64,000 nucleotides of DNA, taken from assembly GCA_905250075.1 (NCBI GenBank), contig CAJNOP010000408.1:62001-126000 (forward strand), written 5' to 3'. This stretch comes from Rotaria sp. Silwood1 (taxonomy: Eukaryota > Rotifera > Eurotatoria > Philodinida > Philodinidae). A program made the position numbers and the translations under genes. Within the stretch, counting starts at the first letter, position 1; the number at the start of each line of letters is the position of its first letter. The notes under the pieces are model-generated. The model was given only the letters and a program-made list of their open reading frames with translations. It ran no database searches and had not been told where the DNA came from. Below are positions 40,929 to 52,593 of the stretch, one piece after another.

Positions 40929-43860
40929 GTTTGTATTTGATTTTTTATATTCAAACTGAAATGATTAATAAAAGATTTTGCGTCCAATTATATAGAATTT
41001 CTGAAGAAAAAAAAAACAAATAAATGAATAGTGTATATTTACAAATAATTTAATGATCCAGCATAATATGAGATTGCTTTTATCAACTAAAACAAGAACT
41101 CAGTTTAAAAAAATCGTATATTTTTCTGACTTTTCCGTTAGAACTATGTATCATCTGTATAAGGGTCGTGTGAAGTGAGTCTGAATTCATGCTATGCACA
41201 TCGGACGTACATCCTGCTTCTACACGTGATGAACTTAAAGCAACCTTTGGTGTGTGGACAACGTTGCCATGCGCAGAGCATGTTAGTTTGCTTGTTAATC
41301 AATTGCAAAAAAAATGTTTTTTGAGCATCAAATTAATTATATGTTAAACAAGAAAAAAAAAATAGTATTCTGACAAATAAATAACAATACATAAATAATG
41401 AATACATTGAAGATCAATAAAAAGTAGAGTCATAAAGAAGAACAGTAAATTCATAACAACAAAGCAGATCGAACTTTTTGAGGGCGAGAATGAGGATGCG
41501 GGTATGAATGAAGGTAAGGATGCGGGTGTTCGTGTGAGTGAGGGTGAGGGTGAAAGAAGGATGAGAATGAGGGTAACAGTAAAGGCTAGAATTAGGGTAT
41601 GGATTTGGTTGAGGGTGAAACTGTTTTGACATAAAACTTGACTATGATGCCAATAGTAACAAATCTATTATGTATGAAAAAATGAGTCGTTTGTTTGGCG
41701 TGACTCACAAATTCTCATTAGATTAATCTTGATTGAATAACGTTAATAGAATGTGGCAGCTTGATACATATACACTATAAGCATCATTGACTTTAGATAT
41801 ATTACTTAATAACTTGTCTATTGTTCTTATTTGTTTTTTTACTTGATGCTCAATTGTCTCTTTTTTTTTGGTGCTCAAAACACACCTCGTCCTAATCAAT
41901 TTCTATTCATTAGTTGAAAACTTTATTCAAATTGAATAATATTATCAATTAATATATTGATTATTCAAAGACCAAGAATTCCTATTAACACAAAACAGAA
42001 AATTCATAAGAACAACATTGAATTCAATGATGATTTTAGACTTCGCATCGCATTGCTGAAATTTTCACTTTTTCATAAGAATTCCATTGGTTTCATATTT
42101 GTTAAATCATAGAAACACCTTCACTCCCATAAATGATAAGAATAAGATCTTTAACCATGGCTAAAGATTTATACATGAGAGTATACAGTCACATGATATT
42201 AGTAAGTTCAATATTGGTGTTATGAATTTTCTGTCTTGACTTAATAGGAATCATTGCTCTTTGAACAATCAATGTATCATTTGATTATATTATTAAATTT
42301 GAGAATAAAATTTTCAAGTCACAAATAAATATTGATTAACAACCAAAGTAACATATCCTGAACAATCAAAAAAGTATAATAATAAGTTTTTCAAAACAAA
42401 ACTAACTTGAAAAGTTGTAAGTTTTCAAGTAATCATTTGTGTTGTGTATCAACAACCCATGAAGCATGTTTTCATTAACAAAAAGTTTATTTCGAAAAGA
42501 TGAGAAAATGTTCAGATATTGGAAAAATACTGAGCCGGCTATTTATTCTGCCACATCCGTTTAGATGGTGATTCTTTTCATTTTTCTTCTCCATGTTTTA
42601 TTTAAGGAATAGAGCAAAGTATTTAAATAAAATCGACTGTTAAAATAATGATGAAAGTTAAATGATGTTAATAATACATTGTGTTTTAATAATAAATGAA
42701 TGATTTTCTGGAGAAATTTTTCTTGCTATATCTGTCTTGAATTTGAAACCGCCATCCGACCCATAAGTTGTCTGATTCAAGTTCGAATATGAATGAAGGT
42801 CAGCGAAAGTAGGATCAATCCGAAAATAATTGAAAAGATTTGGATAGAAACTCTTCTGTGAATTAACGAAAAAATAACGTTTTCTTCACCTTAATTCGAG
42901 CTCGAACTGACTAAAACCATTTGCTCATTGTTACAGAATGATCTCGAATATGCTTGAGTTTTGCATACTTATTGAAGACGCCCAATGTAACAGAGACATA
43001 AGGCTAGGAACATAGTGTTCAAATGACTGTTTAGATGAATCAATATAGATTTTAAAGCTAGGTCAAATTGAAAAATGAAATGGTATGCTCTCGATTTTAT
43101 TTATTTGATGCTGTATTTCGTGCTCTCGATCACAGAAGAATTACTTTACTGCATCTTATATAGAAACTTTCGTGTTTCTTACGAAATCTTGCGACGTTTC
43201 AAATTCTAAGAATTATAACTTGAACTAGAAGAACTCTGATCATAGTTTCTAGCGACTAGACATTGGTGATTGACATCACTATAATGTATGATGATTTGCT
43301 CTATGTATGTGAAAATTGTGATTCTTAGCATTTTTCGTATTGGACTATTGGTAATGAGTTTGGTGATAATTGGTTTATGGCAGATGAAGGTGAGGTTATA
43401 ATACTGACACCGCGTGCTAACCTATCCCTTTCGATGTAGTGATGTCTATGATTCATAAGTCATTGAAAAAAACCTTTTCGGGTAAGGTATGTGGATATTT
43501 GTTAGAAGTTGTCATTGGCGAACAGTTATTTCGGAAAAGATGATAGAATGAAACAGATCTTCCTTTATTCGTTAATAGAAGCAGTAATTATTTTTAAGGT
43601 TAATATTTCATCGCTATTTTACATATACGTCAGCTTGAAGAACTAATACGGCGAATGTAAATTACAGAAGAAAAATTCAATAATACAATCTTTGACATCA
43701 CTCATATCTAAAAAGAAGTGAACTATTGTTAGGGTCATGACAAGTGATACCTGTAAATACACGCGTCAAAGATGATAAAAAGTAGGAGATATTGTCGGTT
43801 AAATCGAATTCGAATTAGCATCTACCAAGCAAATAACAGATTAAGTTTGAAACTCTAATT
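40929..43860. other. Intergenic DNA upstream of eEF2
   Basis: This must hold the eEF2 promoter, but no clear core element can be named. Apart from the degenerate G-rich tract at 41472-41615, I see no gene or repeat. Confidence 0.5.
41472..41615. repeat. Degenerate G-rich telomere-like tract
   Basis: Imperfect GGGTGAGGGTGA and GCGGGTGTTCGTGTGAGTG runs on the plus strand, with no C-rich partner nearby. It resembles the other TGTGGG-type tracts but is more decayed. The minus-strand reading frame across it is low complexity and not treated as a gene. Confidence 0.6.
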
Positions 43861-44598
43861 TTATTGATTTGAACGTATCGGATTCTTCATGACTCTCCGA
43901 AAATCCTTAATTGCGTGAAGAATAGTATTACATTGAGGTCGATTGGCGAATATTTTTGTGATACAACCACCAGAATTCAGCATATTGTAAATATGTGTGA
44001 AGAAAGCGATTGTCTTTGTTGGTTGTTTCGATGATACGTGCATCTTTGAAGATTGTTCATACAAATTTACCACTTGCCTATGTCACCTCTGGTAGATCGA
44101 TAAATGGATAACTAAGAATGAATCCATTGACAAGATTACGTTGTATTTTGATGTAATATGTGTCACGAGGAGCAATTAGAATCAATAGAGATGCATATCT
44201 AAAAAAAATCAAAATTTTGATGCTGTTCGATGAAGATTTTTTCTTTTCATAATATCTTGCTAAAAGCTACAAATTTCACTGCTATCATCGTTATTCTTGC
44301 GTTTGATTTGACCGTCGATATACAGTTCATTCCATTCGGAATGACGTTGTTTGAGACTAGCATCGAGCATAGCATCAATATTCACCAACGAACTATTTTC
44401 GACATACGCTACCAATTTAACCCAACAAATAGAATTACCTGACGGCTTCTAAACATAGCACACATCATCTTTCTGTTGTGCACCACATTTATATTTCTTC
44501 CACACATTCGTATTCTTGATTAATGCCAAATTGTCATCCAAATAATGATCGAGTATTATTGCCTCGTATTCAACAGCCGTGTGACTTGTTTGTTGATG
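43861..44598 (-). pseudogene. START (StAR-related lipid transfer) domain pseudogene
   Basis: Fragments in family order resemble a START lipid-binding domain: VWKKYKCGAQQKDDVCYV; after a stop, SICWVKLVAYVENSS with LDASLKQRHSEWNELYIDG (the usual L-x5-R-x2-W stretch); then SLLILIAPRDTYYIKIQRN, matching the conserved PRD block; and a C-terminal part (SSKMHVSSKQPTKTIAFF ... FRRVMKNPIRSNQ). Breaks are visible: TAG at 44449-44451, TAG at 44260-44262, another stop after LPEVT, and a frame change before the C-terminal part. One true intron may remain, with acceptor ttttttttag before TATGCATC, but no donor gives correct phase. START proteins carry sterols, phospholipids or ceramide between membranes; this copy should not make an active one. 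The family call is from pattern recognition. Confidence 0.6.
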
Positions 44599-45595
44599 TT
44601 ATTGTTGTTGTTACTTTTCGCTTGTTCGTTCTTCACCTGTGCACCTCTCTCGCTTCGAAGACTCCAATGAATAACCTGACGCTGTCGAAGGCATGTAAAT
44701 ATTTTGCTTGTTGCATTTTTTTTCATCATGTGTTCGCAATGTTATGTTGTAATCGAATAGAGCAAATATTTTGTTTGTCTAAAACTATGTGCAAAAGGAA
44801 ATAAAATAGAAATTATTGTTATTTCTTACATTAATTTCATAGGTTGGGATCCAGAACAGAAGGAAAAATGCGTTAATTGATTTCGAAGAAATGATTATAT
44901 AGTGAATTTTTTTTTGAACCATTTATATTGATTATGCATTTTGTATTGAACCAACCGTGAATCGAGACAATTTTGATTAAATGAAGTTTACTGCGTATTA
45001 AAGGTGGTCAATTTATGTCTGTATGCTTTCAAGTATTTACTGACCACTTAACTGTTAAAATGGATTAAGTTTAACAAGACTTTCTCGATGAAATATTTTC
45101 TACATACAAAATTGCAGAATGCGTCTCCATAGAAAGCTAAAGGAGCACGTATAGTACTATTGAATAGAATGAATATTCATATTCAAGCGATGAGAGCTAA
45201 GGTGAAAGATTACGATACGAAGCTTATTCGTGCCTTTCGATAGGCAGATTGTATTCGAATTCTCAATAATTTTTCGTTTCCCATTTAAAAAAAGGTATCA
45301 CGTTCGTTTCTGTGCTCTTTCCCATGGACGTTTTTGGTTGAAACATGATCAATTTTGTCAATTCGTCAGATTAGCAGTTATTTGCTTTTGATTGTATCAT
45401 ACTTCTATGTCTATTATACTTTAAATAAAATCGAATAAATCAAGTAAGCATTGAAAATTCATAGAAATATTATAAAACCTATTTTTCATCACAGGTTATC
45501 ATTGTTTGAGTCTGATAAACTCAAAAATAAAAAAAAATGTAACAATGATAAAAAGCTATCGATAGATTATGTTCATCTGTAAGTTTTAAACCAAC
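44599..45595. other. Intergenic DNA
   Basis: No gene recognised. The plus-strand frame at 44523-44804 overlaps the 5' side of the START pseudogene and has no family features. Confidence 0.45.
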
Positions 45596-45829
45596 TTGTT
45601 AAAGGAAAATGAAATGAACAACAAAAAAGGAGATCAAATTAGGAGTTTCACCTCTGTTGATCATCTAACATTATTGCGACGGCCTTTGTGCGTCATCCCC
45701 ATTACATCCGTGATTGAGAACATCTGCCGGACACATATATACGTGTTGATTATTCTTTTCTCTATTTATGCGCTTCTGACCTTAGTTCTTTGTTCGTGCT
45801 ACATGCATCCTGAATCATTCGTAGAATAA
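45596..45829 (+). CDS. Possible small single-pass membrane protein
   Basis: A 77-codon frame starting from TTG, with MNNKKGD at residues 6-12. It has a charged N-terminal half (RSFTSVDHLTLLRRPLC) and one hydrophobic helix (YVLIILFSIYALLTLVLCSC). Codon use looks less A/T-biased than nearby DNA. No homologue recognised and no splice partner convincing. Confidence 0.25.
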   Translation: MLKENEMNNKKGDQIRSFTSVDHLTLLRRPLCVIPITSVIENICRTHIYVLIILFSIYALLTLVLCSCYMHPESFVE

Positions 45830-45957
45830 AACATAGGCAAGTTAGGTGCTCCATCATGATTATTAACGCGATATTTTCAAACGTTTTAAGATATTTATTG
45901 TGAAGTATCATATAAATTCAGCGTTCACTTTATAGTATTTTCTTCATCTTTTTTTGA

Positions 45958-46188
45958 ATGTTGATCACATATACTCTTGAACATGTCGCACAACAATATG
46001 CATTACTTGTCAAAGAACAACGTCAAAAAGTGATTAACTATGAAAAATTACATGATAAATGGATAATGCATATAAATATAAATCGAAATCGTTTATTAGA
46101 ATTATTTAATAGACTTAATAAAATTGAACAATCTATGAACAATACAAAAAATATTTTTCAACAATTTGATCATAGCAAATTATCATAG
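45958..46188 (+). CDS. Possible short coiled-coil protein
   Basis: The 76-residue frame from ATG contains LEHVAQQYALLVKEQRQKV and later LLELFNRLNKIEQSMNNTK, with leucines and isoleucines spaced as in coiled coils and little proline or glycine. An in-frame TGA directly precedes the ATG, so this would be a complete small frame rather than an internal exon. Relation to the frame just upstream is unclear. Confidence 0.28.
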   Translation: MLITYTLEHVAQQYALLVKEQRQKVINYEKLHDKWIMHININRNRLLELFNRLNKIEQSMNNTKNIFQQFDHSKLS

Positions 46189-46940
46189 AACCAAATATAT
46201 TAATTCATTATAATGATATTAATTTATTTATACAACGATGGTCAGTGTTTCTTTTTTTTTAATATTCTGAAAAGAAAAGAATCTTTTGTTTGTTTTTCAC
46301 GAGAGAAAAGAACAATTATACTGATATTAATAATTTATAAACTCTTTCAATTAAAAATTTTCGTCGGTTATATGGCCAATCATGAATAATATATTTCAAT
46401 GAAACAAGATCAATCATTGGAATTTTTTCAATTATTTCATTTGGTCATTTTGCATCAAAAAAATCACCAACCAGCTACATATTGAACATTTGAATGATCT
46501 ATCGTTCATGATAAAGCATAACAAGTCACTTTAGGTAAATCAAGACTTAATGCATTAATATGTGGATATCGTTTAACAATTTTTCGACTAAGCTCACCTA
46601 ATGAATCACCGATATCAAGTAATGTTGAATATGATGAAAAATCAACATGATCGCATAATTCATTTATTGTACAACATGTAAATGAAGACATTGTTTGTGC
46701 AAAGTAAATCATTGCACCATGTTTTTGTTTAAATATTGTTCAAAGACATGATTCTTCATTACTTTCTTCACTTGCTCTTATACTGGCATCGCAGTCGTCC
46801 TATATTTCCTATATTTTTCAAGTTAGTCCTATAATAGACTATATTTTGAGCTTTTTTCCTATATTCCTATATTTTTCAAAAAATTAAAGATTATTATGGA
46901 AAGAACCATATTTCCTTCAAATAAATGCCTAGCATGTTGT

Positions 46941-47830
46941 TTAACCCTTGCAGTACCGGCCGGGGTCATTTCTGACCCCAACCTAAAAAATATACAAATA
47001 TGCTAAAAATATTGTTTTTTTCTCAGCTTTTTTCAGCTATTGGCATCGCTTAAGAGTACATCTATGTCGTTTCATCTAAAAGGGGATATACTTATTTTCC
47101 ATATCGATTCAACCCCCTGATACAAAACTATGTCTTCAGTATCTATCAAATATATGAGGGAAAGGAAAAAAAATTTCAAAAGATATTCTAATGATTCATT
47201 TACTTATCTAAATGGGTATAAATTTTCGATTTTTTGAAAGGATTTTTGAATGGTTTATAGCTATCCAATCATAAAGGAAAATGACTTATATCGTTGTAGA
47301 TCAAATATACGATTTGCCTTCTTTTTCTATATAAAAGTTTTTTCTCAAATAATCTGCATCTAACTGTGTGTCGTATTGCAATTACGAATATGACCAGTTC
47401 CATAGAAGAAGAAAATGATTCCGATTATTTTGACGATGAAAATAGTGGTTCGGAAACAGAAGATCATGAAAGTCAAACATCGGATAATGATGATGAAATT
47501 GATTTAGAAAATCTTTAGAACCAATCATAAATGACAATTCTGCTCAAGCAAAACGAAAAAGATGTTCCTTTTGTGAACGTTCCAAGGACAAAAAAACATC
47601 AACTCAATGCAGTGTTTGTTCTGCGTTCGTTTGTGATGAACATTCTGTTAAACGTATTTTTTGTGACACTTGCTGCGAATAAAAAATGTCATTCTAGTAA
47701 TTTTTTTATTGCGTCGAATATGAAAATAGCATATTTCCTCAGGGGAGTATCCCAGAGAACAAAAAAATATTTTATGAAAATATATATTGTCAATATAGTA
47801 CTTAAAATAGGCCGGTACTGCAAGGGTTAA
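46941..47830. mobile_element. piggyBac-like element, internally deleted
   Basis: TTAA flanks both sides (46941-46944 and 47827-47830). The terminal inverted repeats are CCCTTGCAGTACCGGCC and its exact complement GGCCGGTACTGCAAGGG, typical of piggyBac in starting with CCC next to TTAA. Just inside the left end, GGGGTCA and TGACCCC form a further palindrome. The 890-bp body keeps only the two ends of a transposase gene. It is nested inside the element at 46783-48975. Confidence 0.92.
47390..47682 (+). pseudogene. piggyBac transposase remnant (acidic N-terminus plus Cys-rich C-terminus)
   Basis: The ATG at 47390 opens a 42-codon acidic frame (MTSSIEEENDSDYFDDENSG...), the usual start of piggyBac transposases, closed by TAG at 47516-47518. 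In another frame, 47530-47682 encodes the family's C-terminal zinc-binding tail, with cysteines and histidine spaced C-x2-C-x11-C-x2-C-x4-C-x2-H-x6-C-x2-C and ending DTCCE. The whole catalytic DDD core of several hundred residues is missing between them, so this is an internal deletion derivative that cannot move without help. Confidence 0.88.
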
Positions 47831-49220
47831 ATATTATCAGCGGCGTTCATAACATAATATAAAGCACGAAGGGCAATATTTTCTTTAAATTTTTTTCCAT
47901 CTTAATATCACTTTTAAAAAAATTAAATTCAACACAAATGTATAGATTTATATGTGTTTCGTCAGTAGTTATCGCAATAAACAGTGAAAGAGCACATGCT
48001 AATCTATATATTTGTGATGAATTTTATTTCAAAAAAAGTGATAATAAGACAAAAGAAAATTTAAAGAAAGTTGCAGCTAGAAAGTGATTCTATTATGTTT
48101 GATAGTACTAGAAACGGTGGTGTTTATTTTCAAGTAGCATCAGAAACGAAGAAAACTTTTACCAATGCATCGACTATCTGTTACTAAACCGATTATTTTG
48201 CTGTGCTTTAAATATGTATACATTTTGATAATATAGCTCTGAGACTGTTAGAAACTATAATAGTCTTGACAAAAGATATAGATTGTTTTCTTTACATTAA
48301 AAGAAAGCATTTTTGTGATCTTCATCTCAGTCAATTTTATAATATTTTTATGAGATGTAGGCAAGGGAGGAAAAACTGACTTTTTGATTTAAATCAAAAA
48401 TGAAAATGAAAAACATCAGACAAATCAATGAAAATGGTAAAATTATTAATCTTTGAGCTTGAAAATATCAATCGAGAGTGAAACAGTTGAAATCTGACTG
48501 TTTTTTTGCTTCTTTGGATTTTTCCGATTTTTTTAAATTTTTTAAAATTTTTCTGATTTTTTTGATTTTTCTTATTTTCTTCGTTTAAAATCAGTTGGTT
48601 TTAAATTAGAAAAATCAAGAGGAAAATCAAAAAAGTCAACAAAAATAATCTGATTTCACCTGTTTTCTCCTTGCATGTAGCTGTGAAATAGTTGAAGGTT
48701 AACCGAACATAAATTATTTCTTTTTGTCTTTGTATAAAATATTGCCATACTACTGTTTTTCATAACAAAGCTGTATTTTTATTTAGGTGAGCCGAGGTAC
48801 GTTATAAGAACATCACCTACCATTCTGCAGTAGTGATTTTTACATGTCTAGTTGTTTTTAAACGAAATATTAGCGTCCTATATATTTCCTCTATATCCGA
48901 GGACGATCCTATATATTTGAGATCTAACAATTCCTATATATTCCTATATATTTTTGAAGGGCTGCTGCGAACCAGCTCTTATACCATATCGTAATGTTTC
49001 ATTCAAACGAAGAAAGAATGTATATAAACGATAATCATCCCAAACACCAATGCCTAAACCAACATAATTTGGACGTTATGAAACAAGATATGTACGTGTT
49101 ACATTTGTACATTGATAACGATTAAAATTTGAACATTGTTTAAGTAAACGAAGATAAACAAGATATGATAACATTGTTAATGAGTTTTTAGATTTATCCA
49201 TTTCTTCATCTGATAATGAG

Positions 49221-49941
49221 CAGTGGCGGCGGAGCATCATTGGACCGGGTGAGGCTCATAATATTTTTTTGTCTGCTATCAAATTTTGTCAAAGCATCAA
49301 GGAGAATATAAGTCTTCTTTTTATTGACCCTCAGTAGAAACCAAAACGGTCATCATGAAACAAGAATGATTAGCAAGCATCAAAACGTAATTTTCTTTGT
49401 TCATTCTTTGATGCAAAAGTTGAACAAAGACTTCTCAAGTCAATAGAATCTATCCTTTCTTTGTATATACCAGAGATGTCCATCGCGGCGCTGCCGCGGC
49501 AGGCTTTTTAAAAAACCATCGGGGCAGCGGCAGGATTTATTTTGAAGAACATTGAAAAACTGCATGAATTTAATAGAATTTCAGGGTTTGCAGATGGAAC
49601 ACCCCGAGACTGAATGAATCTGGTGGACTAGTACCAATATCTGTGATCAAATATAGTTGCAGCAGTGAAATTAGAAACACTTCTTTGAAATCCGCCGCGG
49701 CACGTTTATTTTACAATTCATCGCGGCGCGGCAGCGGCAGATTTTCAGCTGCGATGGACATCTCTGTTATATACATGTATATATATCCGAATATATCTGG
49801 ATGTGTTAGATACTTAACATAACAAATCCTGATAATACAAAGTAACAGTATTCAGTCTTAAATCAAGAGAGGCTGAGCTTCATCTGCTGAAAACCAGGTG
49901 AGGCTCCAGCCTCATGGGTCTCATAGGCTCCGCCGCCACTG
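49221..49941. mobile_element. hAT MITE (CAGTGGCGGCGGAG ends)
   Basis: The ends CAGTGGCGGCGGAGC and GCTCCGCCGCCACTG are inverted repeats with the classic CAGTG start. The 8-bp target copies ATAATGAG (49213-49220) and ATAACGAG (49942-49949) differ by one base. The element interrupts the O-methyltransferase pseudogene and itself contains a smaller hAT-type element. No transposase remnant seen. Confidence 0.9.
49471..49766. mobile_element. Short GC-rich hAT-type MITE nested in another
   Basis: The ends CAGAGATGTCCATCGC and GCGATGGACATCTCTG are perfect inverted repeats. Flanks GTATATAC and TTATATAC match at seven of eight positions. CGCGGCGCTGCCGCGGC and related runs near both ends make it strikingly GC-rich for this window. 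Confidence 0.9.
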
Positions 49942-50224
49942 ATAACGAGCGTGTTGGAGATTCATCAGTCATTGTAAGTAGATTCAATCGAATGGCAACA
50001 AAAAGTACTTGAGAACGTACAAATGAACATAATGTATGTTTTAATAAACTATCTAATGTTGGTGCCGATATATTGGAATTATTATCATCACTATATGATG
50101 ATATATAGATCTAAAAACAAAGTAATTGAGTTAATAGAAAATAAGAAATGCACTCAAATAAATTTAAGAAAAATATTAGAATAAACTGTTTTAAATCCAT
50201 ATTTTAGGTAAACAATCTAACCGC

Positions 50225-50315
50225 AAACACCCACACCCGCACCATCACCCCCACCCCCACCCCCACACCCACACCACACACCCACCCACACCCGACACCC
50301 CACACCCATACCCTT
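50225..50315. repeat. Telomere-like C-rich repeat
   Basis: An array of CCCACA/CCCACC units on the plus strand (complement TGTGGG, GGTGGG), ending CCCATACCCTTTA like the right ends of the tracts near 55306 and 37252. No G-rich partner arm is present here. It lies about 115 bases beyond the broken 5' end of the O-methyltransferase pseudogene. Confidence 0.85.
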
Positions 50316-51008
50316 TATTTTTTATTTCATTGAACACGCAAAATTTTCTCAAGGTATAGAAAAAAATACTTGTCAGGTGTTTTTCAAAGTAGTGGTAGAA
50401 AATAACATTATACCAAACGAAAAAAATATGTATAAAAACGAACTACGATAAGTTTTAAAATCATTTGTAATAACATATACAATAAAGCTTTAAAAAACGA
50501 ATTTTCCTTCTAAATAGCAATAAAAGCTTCTGTCTTGAAGGTCTAAAATGAAATCAAGGTACAAACAGGCATGATTTCGGAGGCATGAAAATTATTTTTC
50601 TCGCGATAAGGAATCGTACTGAGCGTTAGGAATCAATTGCTTTTTTGCCATGAATCGATGTTGCATCTATGTGACGTAATACATGTTTTTATAACTGATG
50701 CTACTCAATGTTATACAGTATTAGAAAATGCCTCTTGAATTCCACCAAGTAATAAAGTATAACTCAGTAACAAAGTTATCAGGCAGGCTATACTCTTAAA
50801 TGTTCATTTTCATGCGTTGTTAACAGGTGGTGAAAGCTATTCAAGTACGAATTATGCTTGTTGTATTTGTGAAAACATATGAAAACTGAAAAAATATAAC
50901 ATTTTCAAATAGACTCAGGCAGTCGGATGGGATACACTGTCTGAAAATGGCTTAGTAGCGGATGAACACAGCAAGAATACAAACAAAAAAAAAAGGAAAT
51001 AGCAATAT
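50316..51008. other. Intergenic DNA
   Basis: No gene recognised between the telomere-like tract and the 3' end of the RBBP4/7-like gene. Confidence 0.5.
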
Positions 51009-52496
<1,488 letters not shown>

Positions 52497-52593
52497 CTAG
52501 AACCAATAGTTTTCTAATGTATATTGATATCGATTTTGACTAAATCTATCTCAAAGATGGAAATGAAATCGATACTGATTCTATGTGTAGAGA

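Larger units (their letters stand above)
46783..48975. mobile_element. hAT-like non-autonomous element with 8-bp target duplication
   Basis: CTCTTATA is duplicated at 46775-46782 and 48976-48983. The ends read CTGGCATCGCAG and, on the complement of the right side, CTGGTTCGCAG, giving short imperfect terminal inverted repeats. TCCTATAT motifs cluster near both ends, as subterminal repeats often do in hAT elements. An 8-bp duplication suits hAT, although the TIR is not the classic CAGNG. No transposase domain was recognised, but a piggyBac-like element sits inside (46941-47830). Imperfect inverted segments around 47878-48072 could form a hairpin. Confidence 0.75.
46326..50110 (-). pseudogene. 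ASMT/COMT-type O-methyltransferase pseudogene, split by two transposons
   Basis: Read on the minus strand and skipping two insertions (49221-49941 and 46783-48975), a continuous frame resembles the SAM-dependent O-methyltransferase family of acetylserotonin methyltransferase. It contains SQVLFVAIRLNLLT, then GVWDDYRLYTFFLRLNETLRYG, FAQTMSSF, the SAM-binding region FSSYSTLLDIGDSLGELSRK, the following LDLPKV, GDFFDA, and LKYIIHDWPYNRRKFL. The HDW motif holds the family's catalytic histidine. Reading is restored exactly across both target sites when one duplicated copy is removed, so the insertions hit a gene already in this arrangement. Breaks: TAA at 49076-49078, TGA at 46740-46742, TGA after YALS, one frame change before DFFDA and a TGA after DAK. 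The DIGG glycine pair is DIGD. The 5' end stops at an acceptor (50110), close to a telomere-like tract. Confidence 0.8.

Noticed and set aside
41414..41632. Minus-strand frame with FTLTLTHTNTR
   Set aside because: Translation of a degenerate G-rich repeat.
46783..48975. A 9-bp target duplication (GCTCTTATA) instead of 8 bp
   Set aside because: The extra G can equally be the last base of the element, which gives better matching ends (CTGG...CCAG) and the 8-bp size usual for hAT.
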